Assembly (NCBI GenBank): GCA_934654605.1
Contig: CAKUGH010000013.1
Coordinates: forward strand, 1 to 34,289
From: an uncultured Collinsella sp.
GTDB taxonomy: Bacteria; Actinomycetota; Coriobacteriia; Coriobacteriales; Coriobacteriaceae
Direction of reading: 5' to 3'
DNA: 34,289 bases
The translations under genes and the position numbers were made by a program. Under the pieces are notes generated by a model. It did not search any database. It was not told the origin of the DNA and saw only the letters and a program-made list of their open reading frames with translations. Positions 6,577-15,053 of this stretch are shown here, one piece after another (position 1 is the stretch's first letter; every line of letters starts with the position of its first letter).

Positions 6577-8328
6577 ATGAAAACGATCATCAACGTCGAC
6601 GATGTCTCGTTCTCCTATGGTGCGCAAACCGAGCAGGCGCTTAAGCACATCTCGCTCGGCGTGAACAAGGGAGACTTTATCGGCATCATCGGGCCTTCGG
6701 GCGCAGGCAAATCCACGCTTGCCGCCTGCCTGTCGGGAGCCGTACCCCACCACTTTACCGGCAACTTCTTTGGCTCCGTCATGGTTGACGGCCACGACAC
6801 CTGTGAGGTCTCGCTCACCGATGTGTCGCAGATCGTCGGCAGCGTGTTGCAGGACATCGATACGCAGATGGTCGCCTCGGTCGTCGAGGACGAGATGCTT
6901 TTTGGCCTGGAGAACTTTGGCGTCCCCCACGACCAGATCGAGCAGCGTGTAAGCGAGACGCTCGAGACCGTCGGTATCAGCGACCTGCGCGATCGCGAGA
7001 TCGCCACCCTCTCGGGCGGGCAGAAGCAAAAGGTGGCCATCGCCGCCATCCTCGCCATGCGCCCGCGCGTGCTGGTGCTCGATGAACCCACCGCAGCACT
7101 CGACCCCGCCAGCTCCACGCTGGTCTTCGAGACCCTGCGCGAGGCAAACCGCACGCTCGGCATCACCATCGTCGTCGTTGAGCAAAAGGTCGCCCTGCTT
7201 TCGGAGTACTGCAACCGCGTGCTCGTGCTCAACCATGGCAAAATCGCGCTCCAGGGCGAGCCGCACGAGGTCTTCGCGCATACCGATGAGCTCCGCGCCA
7301 TTGGCGTCGATTGTCCCCGTGTCACGCGCATCTTCAACAGCCTCGAGGCCGATGGCCTGGCAAGCGGCACCCCCTGTTTGGATGTTGATGAGGCCGGGCG
7401 CCTGATTACGGGCATCGTCGATCCCGCACACACCGCCAGCGACACCCAGGCGCCCGCTGGCTCCCCGCATGCCCCGTCGCCGCGCCCGCACGCCAAGGAC
7501 GCCGAGCCCGTGCTCACCTTCGATCACGTTGAGTTTGCCTACCCCAATGGCGGCGCTGCCGTCCACGACCTTAGCCTGACCCTCTACCCCGGCGAGCTCG
7601 TGGGCATCGTCGGTCAAAACGGCGCCGGCAAGACCACGCTCACCAAGCTGCTCACAGGCCTGCTTAAGCCCGCCTCGGGCAGCGTGCGCGTTACGGGCTT
7701 GGACACCGCAGCCGTTCCCACGAGCCGCATCGCCCGCGAGGTCGCAACCCTCTTCCAAAACCCCGACCGCCAGATCTGCAAGGATACCGTGCTCGACGAG
7801 GTCGCTTTTGGCCTGGAGCTTGCCGGTATCGACCGCGCCGAGGCCCTGCGTCGCGCCCAGCTCGTCATCGACCGTTTTGGCCTCCCCGCCGATGAGGCGC
7901 CTTTCTCGCTTTCGCGCGGCCAACGACAAATGGTGGCACTCGCCTCCGTCGTGGTCGTAGAGCCCAAAATCGTAGTGCTCGACGAGCCCACGAGTGGACT
8001 TGACTACCGCGAGTGCATGACCGTCATGGAAACGGTACGCACCATGGCCGAGCGCGGCTGCGCCGTGATCATGGTCTGTCACGATATGGAAGTCGTCTCC
8101 GACTTTGCCGAGCGTATCGTTGTAATGGCCGATGGCCGCATCCTCGACCGCGGACGCACACACGAGCTGTTCTCGAACATCGAGCTCATGCAGCGAGCTT
8201 ACGTTGAGCCGCCCCAGGTCATTGAACTCTCACGCCGCTTGGCGTCCTCCGTCTCGCCCGCTTTTGCGCAGGTAAGCGAGGTCACCGATATCGTTCGCAT
8301 TACCAAGGAGATGGTCCGCCGTGGTTAA
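6577..8328 (+). CDS. ECF transporter energizing ATPase, two fused ABC domains (EcfA-EcfA')
   Basis: A cytoplasmic 583-residue protein made of two ABC ATPase domains in tandem, replacing the usual EcfA1/EcfA2 pair. Domain 1 has Walker A GPSGAGKST (residues 39-47), signature LSGGQKQKV (about 145-153) and Walker B LVLDEP (about 167). Domain 2, after a Pro/Ala-rich linker (about residues 285-310), has GQNGAGKTT (about 345), the variant signature LSRGQRQMV (about 444) and IVVLDEP. The start at 6577 has GAAAGG upstream. The stop overlaps the start of ecfT, so translation is coupled. With the S components and EcfT upstream and downstream, this is a dedicated (group I) ECF importer powered by ATP hydrolysis. 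Confidence 0.93.
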   Translation: MKTIINVDDVSFSYGAQTEQALKHISLGVNKGDFIGIIGPSGAGKSTLAACLSGAVPHHFTGNFFGSVMVDGHDTCEVSLTDVSQIVGSVLQDIDTQMVASVVEDEMLFGLENFGVPHDQIEQRVSETLETVGISDLRDREIATLSGGQKQKVAIAAILAMRPRVLVLDEPTAALDPASSTLVFETLREANRTLGITIVVVEQKVALLSEYCNRVLVLNHGKIALQGEPHEVFAHTDELRAIGVDCPRVTRIFNSLEADGLASGTPCLDVDEAGRLITGIVDPAHTASDTQAPAGSPHAPSPRPHAKDAEPVLTFDHVEFAYPNGGAAVHDLSLTLYPGELVGIVGQNGAGKTTLTKLLTGLLKPASGSVRVTGLDTAAVPTSRIAREVATLFQNPDRQICKDTVLDEVAFGLELAGIDRAEALRRAQLVIDRFGLPADEAPFSLSRGQRQMVALASVVVVEPKIVVLDEPTSGLDYRECMTVMETVRTMAERGCAVIMVCHDMEVVSDFAERIVVMADGRILDRGRTHELFSNIELMQRAYVEPPQVIELSRRLASSVSPAFAQVSEVTDIVRITKEMVRRG

Positions 8329-9067
8329 CGTCATCGACTATATGCCGGGCGACACGCTGCTGCATCGCCTGAACCCGGTCGTCAAACTGGGCCTTGCCGC
8401 CGCCATCATCATCGGCATCTTTTTGTCCGACACCTATGTTGCGCTGTTGGGCTTTTTGGCACTCACCCTTGCGCTGGGCGCCTACGCTGGCGTCGTCGAT
8501 CGCCTGTTCTCGCTACTCAAGCTGCTGATTCCACTCGCGCTCATCATGCTGGTGCTGCAGTTGGCATTTATGCGCGACGGCAACGTGGTGTGGGGTTTTG
8601 TTACCGACACCGGCCTGATCACAGGATCGAAGGCCTGCCTGCGCCTGTTGGGCGTGGCGCTGCCGCTTATCCTCATGCTCATGGTGACCAAGCTCAACGA
8701 CCTTGCCAACGCCTGCGTCGAGGTGCTTCACGTGCCCTATCGCTACGCCTTCACCTTTACCACGGCACTGCGTTTTGTGCCGGTGTTTGGCCAGGAGATG
8801 AATGCCATCATGGAGGCGCAGACCGCGCGCGGCGTCGAGTACGACACCAAGAACCCCGTCAAGAAGCTCAAGCTCATGCTGCCGTTGTGCGTGCCGCTGC
8901 TTATCTCGAGCGTGGGCAAGACCGATGCCACCGCGCTTGCTGCCGAACAGCGCGGCTTTTATCTGCGCACGCGCGCCAGCTCGTACAAGCGCTACCCCAT
9001 CAAGGGCTTAGATGTCACCGTGCTCATCGTCAGCATCGCCCTCATCGTCCTGGGCTTCCTGTTCTAG
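8321..9067 (+). CDS. ecfT: ECF transporter transmembrane coupling protein EcfT
   Basis: A 248-residue membrane protein with about five hydrophobic spans that links S components to the ATPase. It starts with GTG at 8321, overlapping the ATPase stop by eight bases; AAGGAG lies ten bases upstream. Visible family marks are the N-terminal LHRLNPVVKL (HxLdPrxK-like) and the two cytoplasmic coupling motifs with Ala/Arg/Gly: AQTARGVEYD (around residue 170) and AAEQRGF (around residue 210), which insert into grooves of the two ATPase domains. It is the last gene of the ECF operon and is followed by a strong hairpin terminator. Confidence 0.92.
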   Translation: MVNVIDYMPGDTLLHRLNPVVKLGLAAAIIIGIFLSDTYVALLGFLALTLALGAYAGVVDRLFSLLKLLIPLALIMLVLQLAFMRDGNVVWGFVTDTGLITGSKACLRLLGVALPLILMLMVTKLNDLANACVEVLHVPYRYAFTFTTALRFVPVFGQEMNAIMEAQTARGVEYDTKNPVKKLKLMLPLCVPLLISSVGKTDATALAAEQRGFYLRTRASSYKRYPIKGLDVTVLIVSIALIVLGFLF

Positions 9068-9093
9068 CAACTGCCAGCGGTAACCGGCAAACG

Positions 9094-9135
9094 CAAAAGG
9101 CCTCGGCTCGTACCAAACGAGCCGAGGCCTTTACT
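9094..9135. terminator. Bidirectional terminator between ecfT and the racemase
   Basis: AAAGGCCTCGGCTCGT (9096-9111) and ACGAGCCGAGGCCTTT (9117-9132) form a perfect 16-bp stem with a five-base loop. On the minus strand it continues into TTTTGCGTTTG. It separates two convergent operons. Confidence 0.85.
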
Positions 9136-9151
9136 GTTTCCCCGGATAAAA

Positions 9152-9186
9152 CCTACCAAAATAAACCTGTCCCTTTTTGGCAGGTT
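9152..9186. repeat. REP-like palindrome next to the racemase stop
   Basis: CCTACCAAAA (9152-9161) pairs with TTTTGGCAGG (9175-9184) at nine of ten positions, and alternatively AACCTG (9164-9169) with CAGGTT (9181-9186). It carries CCTGTCCC, the complement of a GGGACAGG core, and ends five bases from the stop of the minus-strand racemase gene. Confidence 0.5.
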
Positions 9187-9191
9187 GGGGG

Positions 9192-9938
9192 CTAGAGGCG
9201 GTAGGGGGCGCCGCTGCGAATGATGGACTCGCGCACGAGGACATCCATGGCGTCGAGAGTGATCTCGGGCATCTCTCGGTACTTCTGCAGCACCGAGAGC
9301 TCCGTGCAGGCCAGGATAACGCGGTCGCAGCCGCTACGGGCAAACTCCCACATCACACGGTCGAACTTGTCCATATCGGGCTCGCGTCCGGCCTTCACGT
9401 CGTCGTAGATGAGCGACATCACGTCGGCCTGACGCTTCTCGCTGGGGTAGACGACCTCGACACCCGCAGCCTCGCATTCGCGCCCGTAGACGCCCGCACC
9501 CACGGTGCCGTCGGTACCCATGATGCCAATCCTGCGCACCGGCTCTGCCGGCATGCTCAGGTTGGGATCGAACTCACACTCCCCCATCACCGCGCCCGCT
9601 AGGGCATAGCGCACCGACTCGCGCGGCATGTGGATAATCGGCACCTTCGTAAACGACTGAATCTGGTCGTAAAAGTAGTGTGACGTGTTGCAGGGAATGG
9701 CGATATGCGCGCAGCCCAGCGACTCGAGCGCCTGGGCGCACTCCTTCATAGTCGCCAGCAGCTCGGCATGCTCGCCGGTCTTGATGGCCAGCGTGCGGTC
9801 GGGCATGGTCGACTTGGAAAGAACCACCATGTCGATATGTTCCTGGTCGCAGGCGGCCGCCGTATGGCGCACCACCTGGTCGTAGTAATACGACGTGGCC
9901 TCGGCGCCCATGCCGCCGATAACTCCCAGCTTTTCCAT
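9192..9938 (-). CDS. Aspartate/glutamate racemase family protein
   Basis: A 248-residue cofactor-independent amino-acid racemase of the Asp/Glu racemase superfamily. It begins MEKLGVIGGMG, the usual N-terminal strand and turn, and has the two catalytic cysteines in PCNTSH (about residue 83) and ACTELS (about residue 196). The start at 9938 has AAGGAGG five bases upstream; a 26-codon longer frame lacks such a site. It lies 84 bases downstream of the D-aspartate ligase on the same strand, so its likely product is D-aspartate made from L-aspartate to feed that ligase. Glutamate or another substrate cannot be excluded from sequence. Confidence 0.87.
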   Translation of the reverse strand: MEKLGVIGGMGAEATSYYYDQVVRHTAAACDQEHIDMVVLSKSTMPDRTLAIKTGEHAELLATMKECAQALESLGCAHIAIPCNTSHYFYDQIQSFTKVPIIHMPRESVRYALAGAVMGECEFDPNLSMPAEPVRRIGIMGTDGTVGAGVYGRECEAAGVEVVYPSEKRQADVMSLIYDDVKAGREPDMDKFDRVMWEFARSGCDRVILACTELSVLQKYREMPEITLDAMDVLVRESIIRSGAPYRL

Positions 9939-9983
9939 CGCGGCCTCCTTGGTGACGCCAGCACAATTGCGCGTATCATACCC

Positions 9984-10013
9984 GCGCCCGCCCGATACAT
10001 ACCGGACGGGCGC
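9984..10013 (-). other. Intergenic hairpin between D-Asp ligase and racemase
   Basis: GCGCCCGCCCG (9984-9994) and CGGACGGGCGC (10003-10013) form an 11-bp stem with one wobble pair. No T tract follows on the minus strand, so it probably tunes expression within the operon rather than ending it. Confidence 0.5.
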
Positions 10014-10022
10014 CACGCTCGT

Positions 10023-11279
10023 CTACTTGTAATACGTCTTGAACAGCTTAAAGTGACGCAGCTTGGTGTGCCACATGCGCAGCCAGCGGTTAAAGACAAA
10101 GTCGCCCTTCATAAACGAGGGATCGGCGCCCTTGCCCTCGTTGGCCAGGCGATGCACCTTCGCGCGCAGCTCGGGATCCTTGACGTACTTGTCAACGACA
10201 CCCATGGGGACGACCATCCACAGCGCCTCGTCCTGCGCCGTCACAAACTCCGGCTCAAACGGGCGGTTGAACACATACTCATCCACCACATACTTGGCAA
10301 CGTTAAAACCGCTGTTGGTTACGTAGTAGTTGCTGCGGCCCTGGCGGGTATTGAAGTCGAAGAACTTAAACGAACCGTCGCGCTCGTCGTACTTGACGTC
10401 AAAGTTGGAATAGCCCACAAAGTTCAGGTCCTCGAGCAGCTTGCGCACACCGCCCATGAGCTCGTCATTGGGCTCGGTAATGATGCAGGCGTGATTACCG
10501 ACGCCATGGGGCTGATGCTCCTCGAGCAGCACATGGCCCAGGCACATCATGCGAACCTTGCCATTGCGGTCGGAATAGCTGGTGAGCACGCGCATGTACT
10601 CGTCGTTGCCGGGCACGCGGTCCTGCAAGATCAGGTCGTCGGTATAGCCGCTGGCATAGGAGTCACGGATAACCTGCTCCAGCTCGGCGCGATCGGCAAT
10701 CTCATAAGCCTTCTTCTGGCCCTCGAACTCGTGCTGCCACCACATGATGCCGTCGGACGGTTTCAGGATCATCGGATAAGGGAAGTCAATCAGGTCGAGC
10801 ACCTCGGCAGGCGCCTCGCCCTGCGCGTTGAGCATCTGCGCAGTAAAGGTAAAGGTATGCGGATAGGGCACACCGTGCTTCTCGCACAGCTCGTAGAAGA
10901 TCTCCTTCTTCTGGCATTGCTCAAGCATGCTATAGGGCGCGTAGGGCGCAACGATGTTATCCGCCAGCTCATCGGCATCCTTTGCCTGAGCCACCAGGGC
11001 AACATAGTTATCGCCGCAGCCCATCAGGACAATCGTCTTGTCGGCATGTGCCCGAGCGATACCGTTGACGGTCTTGAGCATCACGGGCATGGTATCGATA
11101 TCCACGTTGGGCGTGTAGTCGATAATCTGGCTGCGATACGCAGGGCCCGTCTGATACTTGCCAAAGACCAGGCTCTTGACCTGATACTCCTCGTAGAAGG
11201 CGCGCGCCACCGAATACGCGTTGATGTCGCCGCCGAGCAGCACGGGAATAAACTCGCGCTCTGTAAACTGCAATGCCAT
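10023..11279 (-). CDS. D-aspartate ligase (ATP-grasp), peptidoglycan cross-bridge enzyme
   Basis: A cytoplasmic 418-residue ATP-grasp ligase that would attach D-aspartate through its beta-carboxyl to the side-chain amine of the diamino acid in peptidoglycan precursors. It closely resembles my recollection of Enterococcus faecium Asl(fm): FIPVLLGGDINAYSVARAF near the N terminus, GCGDNY (about residue 87), FEGQKKA (about residue 186), MRVLTSY and MMCLGHVLLEE in the middle, and the metal/ATP-binding KFFDFNTRQGRSNYYVT (about residue 313). The start at 11279 has AGGAAG seven bases upstream. The downstream racemase supplies the likely substrate, as in enterococci. A promoter with a palindrome in its spacer lies upstream. 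Confidence 0.88.
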   Translation of the reverse strand: MALQFTEREFIPVLLGGDINAYSVARAFYEEYQVKSLVFGKYQTGPAYRSQIIDYTPNVDIDTMPVMLKTVNGIARAHADKTIVLMGCGDNYVALVAQAKDADELADNIVAPYAPYSMLEQCQKKEIFYELCEKHGVPYPHTFTFTAQMLNAQGEAPAEVLDLIDFPYPMILKPSDGIMWWQHEFEGQKKAYEIADRAELEQVIRDSYASGYTDDLILQDRVPGNDEYMRVLTSYSDRNGKVRMMCLGHVLLEEHQPHGVGNHACIITEPNDELMGGVRKLLEDLNFVGYSNFDVKYDERDGSFKFFDFNTRQGRSNYYVTNSGFNVAKYVVDEYVFNRPFEPEFVTAQDEALWMVVPMGVVDKYVKDPELRAKVHRLANEGKGADPSFMKGDFVFNRWLRMWHTKLRHFKLFKTYYK

Positions 11280-11335
11280 GGAAACTTCCTATCATGAACT
11301 GCCCACACGACGGGCGGTCTTTGTTCAACTGATTT

Positions 11336-11365
11336 ATTCTAGCGTGCCGAGCCGCCGGCACCCAA
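11336..11365 (-). promoter_or_regulatory. Candidate promoter of the D-Asp ligase operon with spacer palindrome
   Basis: On the minus strand TTGGGT (11360-11365) and TAGAAT (11336-11341) are 18 bases apart. The spacer is almost filled by GTGCCG-N6-CGGCAC (11344-11361), a 6-6-6 inverted repeat that could be an operator. The -10 is convincing, the -35 weaker. Confidence 0.45.
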
Positions 11366-11500
11366 AGCTCCACCGTATCTATGGCAATCGGCGTAATTAT
11401 CCAGCACGAAGGCGGCAATCACCGGTGTACGACAACGGCGCAATGAACCCACCGTTGTTGTAGGATTCGACCTGTTGCCCGCCCCGTCGAAAGGTGCACC

Positions 11501-12133
11501 GTGCCCCAGGCTCATCCGATCAACAACCCCATCATTGACGCCGCAAAGCGCGAACTTGCGGATCGTGCCCAGACGGCAGCTCCCCTACGCACCGCAAACG
11601 ATGCTTACAACGGGCCCGCCCGCATCGTCTCAATCAACACGTCGGAGCACAAAGGCACGCGCAAGTCACCCGTCGCCGACGGGCACGACACCGTCATCGA
11701 GCAGTTTGGTCTCGCCTCCGATGCGCACGCCGGGCATTGGCACCGCCAAGTTTCCTTTTTAGCTGCAGAGTCTATCCAGACGGCGCAGGCGCGCGGGCTC
11801 GATGTGAACGAGGGCGACTTTGGTGAGAACTTCACCACCCAGGGCATCAACCTGCTCTCGCTCCCCCTGGGAACGCAGCTCAAGATTGGCAGCGAAGTAC
11901 TCGTCGAAATCAGCCAGATCGGCAAAGTCTGCCACACCCGCTGTGCCATCTACTATCTCGCCGGCGACTGCATCTTCCCCCACGAGGGCATTTTTGGCGT
12001 CGTGTTGCAGGGCGGAGAAGTCCATATCGGTGACGACATACAGGTGGTCAAGCTCGGCGATGGCACCTGTTCCTTCACTCCCGCCGAGGCACTCAAAGAG
12101 GTGGAGCAGGCTCGTCGCGAAGGAACCCTGTAG
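11501..12133 (+). CDS. MOSC domain protein
   Basis: A 210-residue protein with a MOSC fold, related to the C-terminal domain of molybdenum cofactor sulfurase and to YiiM-type proteins. The core lies at about residues 40-185: ARIVSINTS, DAHAGHWHRQVSFL, GDFGENFTTQGINLL, GTQLKIGSEVLVEISQIGK and a cysteine-containing CHTRC. A role in sulfur or molybdenum cofactor chemistry is a family-level inference. The start is GTG 11501 with AAAGGTG six bases upstream; no ATG is suitably placed. It stands alone between a divergent ligase gene and the wall protein, with no molybdenum genes in the window to narrow its job. Confidence 0.85.
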   Translation: MPQAHPINNPIIDAAKRELADRAQTAAPLRTANDAYNGPARIVSINTSEHKGTRKSPVADGHDTVIEQFGLASDAHAGHWHRQVSFLAAESIQTAQARGLDVNEGDFGENFTTQGINLLSLPLGTQLKIGSEVLVEISQIGKVCHTRCAIYYLAGDCIFPHEGIFGVVLQGGEVHIGDDIQVVKLGDGTCSFTPAEALKEVEQARREGTL

Positions 12134-12202
12134 TTGCAAAACCCCACGTTGAGATAGCTTTTACAGCCAAGAATCCCGTTGCAACAGGGTGCCGTAACGT
12201 TA

Positions 12203-12325
12203 AAGTTGAACTCTATGGTTTCTCAACAATTCACCATTCCCGCAGGTCAAGGCCAAAGCCTCAAGTTCAACTTGACCCTTTAGAACCTTTAAGGTTCAAG
12301 TTGAGGTCGAAAGCAGTAGTAGAAT
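12203..12325 (+). promoter_or_regulatory. Palindrome cluster and promoter upstream of the wall protein
   Basis: The 234-base spacer contains TCAAGTTCAACTTGA (12261-12275, a perfect 7-1-7 palindrome), GAACCTTTAAGGTTC (12283-12297, also 7-1-7), and copies of the same half-sites: AAGTTGAAC (12203-12211) and GTTCAAGTTGAGG (12294-12306). TAGAAT at 12320-12325 is a likely -10 about 40 bases before the start codon. The repeated half-sites directly upstream suggest one regulator binding several operators. CCTCAAGTT-AACTTGA resembles the SoxR/MerR-type operator as I remember it, but with one extra central base. Confidence 0.5.
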
Positions 12326-12367
12326 ACAGCTCGACCAATAACCTACGATTGATTGCAGAGGGACTGG

Positions 12368-13501
12368 ATGCAGCATTCGAACCATCGCACCGCAGCGCTC
12401 ATTGCGTCGAAGCCGGCTCGTATCATCACGAGCGCCGCGCTCGCCGTCGCGCTGACGGCCACGCCGATGCTCTCCCCCGTCGCGGCCTATGCCGCCTCGC
12501 AGGCAACGCAGGATCAGCTTTCCGCCGCCCAGAAAAAAATCGAGGACGCTACGAGCGCCTACAACGACGCCCGTACCAAGCTCGAGGATCTGCAAAAGCA
12601 GATCGACTCCAATGAGGCGAACATCGATAAGATTGAGGCCGAGCTACCCGAGCAGCAGGCCAAGGCAAGCTCCGCCATGCGCGATCTGTATAAGTACCAG
12701 AAGGGCACCAGCCCCATCGTGAGCTTCCTGGTGAACACGCAGAGCTTGGGCGACTTTATCACCACCTGCAAATACACCAACCAGATTACGAGCTCGAGCG
12801 TCGACGAGATCGAGGAGCTCAACAAGATGCAGACCGAGCTCGAGCAGAACAAAACCGAGCTCGAGCAGGCCAAGTCTCAGCTCGAGGGCGAGCAAAAGAA
12901 TGCCGAGGACGCGCTGGCCCAGGCGCAGCAGCTCCGCAGCGAGGCGCAGGCAAAGGCCGAGCAGGAAAATGCCGCCGAGCTGGCAAAGCTCGAGGCCGAC
13001 AAAGCCGCTGCCGCCGAGAAGCTCGCAGGCACCGGCGTGAGTGGCAATAACTCCAACAGTCAGGCCACCAACTCCAACACCACCATCGACACCACGGTGA
13101 ACAACTCCAACAGCGGCAATTCCGATTACGACTCGTTCATTAACGAGTGGACGAGCCGCATCGACAACTACCTCGCCGGTTCCCCCATGGCAGGCCAGGG
13201 CTATAACTTTGCCGTCGCCGCCTGGAATACCGGCGTCGATCCCCGTTGGTCCCCCGCCATCGCCTGCATCGAGAGCAGCAAGGGCCTTTATTGCGCCGGC
13301 TCCTATAACGCCTGGGGCTGGAGTGCCCGCGGCGGTGGTTGGCGTAGCTTTGGCAGCTGGAGCGAGGGTGTCTCCGCCCACGTTGCCTATCTGGGCGCCA
13401 ACTATGGCTCCACGCTTACCCCGGCAGCCGCCAAGAAGTACTGCCCGCCCACGTGGCAGGACTGGTATAACAAGGTCGCTTCCCAGATGAACCGCATTTA
13501 G
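12368..13501 (+). CDS. Secreted coiled-coil wall protein with lysozyme-like C-terminal domain
   Basis: A 377-residue exported protein. The ATG at 12368 has GAGGG four to six bases upstream and is preferred to a TTG at 12353. Residues 1-42 form a signal peptide (charged N terminus, hydrophobic core, cleavage near AYAA-SQ). Residues about 45-225 are a long alpha-helical coiled coil rich in Glu/Gln/Ala/Lys, like the N-terminal part of PcsB/CwlO-type peptidoglycan hydrolases. A low-complexity Asn/Ser/Thr linker follows (about 225-260). The C-terminal 110 residues (WNTGVDPRWSPAIACIESS, NAWGWSARGGGW, WSEGVSAHVAYLG) look like a lysozyme/glucosaminidase-type fold; the Glu in CIESS is the likely catalytic acid. 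It probably cleaves cell-wall glycan, but the exact bond is not determinable. Confidence 0.8.
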   Translation: MQHSNHRTAALIASKPARIITSAALAVALTATPMLSPVAAYAASQATQDQLSAAQKKIEDATSAYNDARTKLEDLQKQIDSNEANIDKIEAELPEQQAKASSAMRDLYKYQKGTSPIVSFLVNTQSLGDFITTCKYTNQITSSSVDEIEELNKMQTELEQNKTELEQAKSQLEGEQKNAEDALAQAQQLRSEAQAKAEQENAAELAKLEADKAAAAEKLAGTGVSGNNSNSQATNSNTTIDTTVNNSNSGNSDYDSFINEWTSRIDNYLAGSPMAGQGYNFAVAAWNTGVDPRWSPAIACIESSKGLYCAGSYNAWGWSARGGGWRSFGSWSEGVSAHVAYLGANYGSTLTPAAAKKYCPPTWQDWYNKVASQMNRI

Positions 13502-13520
13502 GTTCGCAAGCCTCAACTGC

Positions 13521-13546
13521 AAAGGGCCCCAAACGGGGCCCTTTTT
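13521..13546 (+). terminator. Terminator between the wall protein and the kinase
   Basis: AAAGGGCCCC, a short loop and GGGGCCCTTT (13521-13544) form a 10-bp perfect stem followed by TTTTT. The two flanking genes converge on it, and it could serve both directions. Confidence 0.88.
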
Positions 13547-13553
13547 CGTATAT

Positions 13554-14954
13554 CTAGGAGACGACGCCCGTCGCGTTGCCGATAACAACAACGACGCACA
13601 TGACGGCAAACATAAACCCGAGCGCCTTGAACCATAGTTCGACAAAGGCGCCTCCCCGATACCGATCGAGTACGGGAAAACGACGTCGAAGCCTACGCCG
13701 GTCGAGCATTCCGAATGTAATGAGCAGCACCAGGCCATCGACCATAAAGAAATACTCAAGTGCCAAAAACCACGTTGGATAGTTTCTGTTTTCGCCCGTC
13801 GGCGTAAATACCGCAAAATGGCTGCCCATCAGCAGCAACAATGTTGTCGCATAGACGCATCCATTCCATATGCGCCCCACGGGCTCGGGGATACGCGAGA
13901 GCAGACGCGCACATTTGGACGTCACAGGAGAGACGATCGAACGCCGGTTTGCAGAAGACGGAAGCGTGAGGGCAACCGGCTGCTGTACCCGCTGCACCTG
14001 TGACGCCGCGACCCGGGGCACACTGGCAGCAGAAAAGGTCACGGGCGACGGTGCAGGGAGACATAGCTCATACGCCGCACGCGCAGCATGCCCCAGTGCC
14101 TTTGCACTCGCAAAGCGCTTAGCCGGATCGAGCGCCATCGCCATGCAAACCGCATCGGCAAGCGGAGTTGGCATACCGTGCGTCTCGCATTGCTCACGTA
14201 TGTCCCGCCCCGGTTTGGGGTCAGTTCCCGCCAGGCAAAAGAACAGCAGTGCGCCAAGCGCGTAAATATCGCTGCGGACGCTCGTCTGTCCAAACCCAAA
14301 CTGCTCGGGCGGCGCATAGGAACGCGTGCCAAACTTGACGGTGTCGGCGTCGGCGCCATCGCGCCAAACGCGCGCGATTCCCAGGTCGATAATCACCAGC
14401 GACGAGAAGGTCATGCCGGCATCGGCCGTATACCCCACGCCCGATACGATGATGTTCGAGGGTTTAAGATCGCGGTGGATTACCGGTACCCCCGGCTCCC
14501 CCGCAGCTGCAAAACCAGCATGTAGCTCGCCTACCGCCTCACACAAAACGGGATACAGCCCGCGGGCATAATCGGGCGTCGCCCCCAAGCGCCCCACCAA
14601 CGCCTCGAGTGTCTCGCCTTCGACATACTCCATCACCACGTTGAGCTCGTCGCCCACACGGCGGCAATCGACAATCCGGGGCAAGTGCTCAAAACGACGA
14701 CCGGCGCGCTGGGCCGCAAACAGGCGCTCATATGCTCCGCCAATCTGCACCGAAGCATCGATGCGCTTGCGGACAAAGGGGCCGAGAGACCCGCCACCAG
14801 AGCCCTCAAAATAGACGAGTTCGGTCGTCTCGACATCCGAGAGCTTGAGCACGCGCTCCACACGATAGCTGTCATCGCGGTCGAGCGACGCCAAATGCTC
14901 GACGAGTGAAGCAGTCAGCTCATCATCGGAATATGTTGGGGTCTGAGTATCCAT
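13554..14954 (-). CDS. Membrane-anchored Hanks-type serine/threonine protein kinase
   Basis: A 466-residue protein with an N-terminal protein kinase domain (about residues 35-310) and three membrane spans at the C terminus (about 365-385, 400-425 and 440-465). Kinase marks are the lysine in FVRKRI, the hinge MEYVEGETL, the catalytic HRDLKPSN, the magnesium-binding DLG in place of DFG, and GTRSYAPPEQF with SDIYALGALLF. No PASTA repeats are present, so it is unlike PknB/PrkC. Start is uncertain: ATG 14954 (chosen), ATG 14963/14966, or ATG 15047, which lies only a few bases past the stop of the upstream HTH gene but yields an odd Cys-rich N terminus. It is the last gene of a lipoprotein-HTH-kinase operon. 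Its substrate is unknown; the HTH partner is the obvious candidate. Confidence 0.88.
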   Translation of the reverse strand: MDTQTPTYSDDELTASLVEHLASLDRDDSYRVERVLKLSDVETTELVYFEGSGGGSLGPFVRKRIDASVQIGGAYERLFAAQRAGRRFEHLPRIVDCRRVGDELNVVMEYVEGETLEALVGRLGATPDYARGLYPVLCEAVGELHAGFAAAGEPGVPVIHRDLKPSNIIVSGVGYTADAGMTFSSLVIIDLGIARVWRDGADADTVKFGTRSYAPPEQFGFGQTSVRSDIYALGALLFFCLAGTDPKPGRDIREQCETHGMPTPLADAVCMAMALDPAKRFASAKALGHAARAAYELCLPAPSPVTFSAASVPRVAASQVQRVQQPVALTLPSSANRRSIVSPVTSKCARLLSRIPEPVGRIWNGCVYATTLLLLMGSHFAVFTPTGENRNYPTWFLALEYFFMVDGLVLLITFGMLDRRRLRRRFPVLDRYRGGAFVELWFKALGFMFAVMCVVVVIGNATGVVS

Positions 14955-15053
14955 AGCTTCCATCATAACGCAGGGCGCGGACACCCCGTGTTGTCCGCAC
15001 CCCGTTCGTTTGCATGGTTGTTCTGGTGACACCGCCGGCTCAGCCATCGGCCA

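Noticed and set aside
6562..8163. 533-codon minus-strand frame opposite the ECF ATPase
   Set aside because: Mirror of a GC-rich gene with clear ABC motifs on the plus strand; its reading has no domain and is His/Asp/Gly-rich, as such shadows are.
9705..11297. 530-codon plus-strand frame opposite the D-Asp ligase
   Set aside because: Antisense to a well-supported ATP-grasp gene, with no RBS or recognisable domain.
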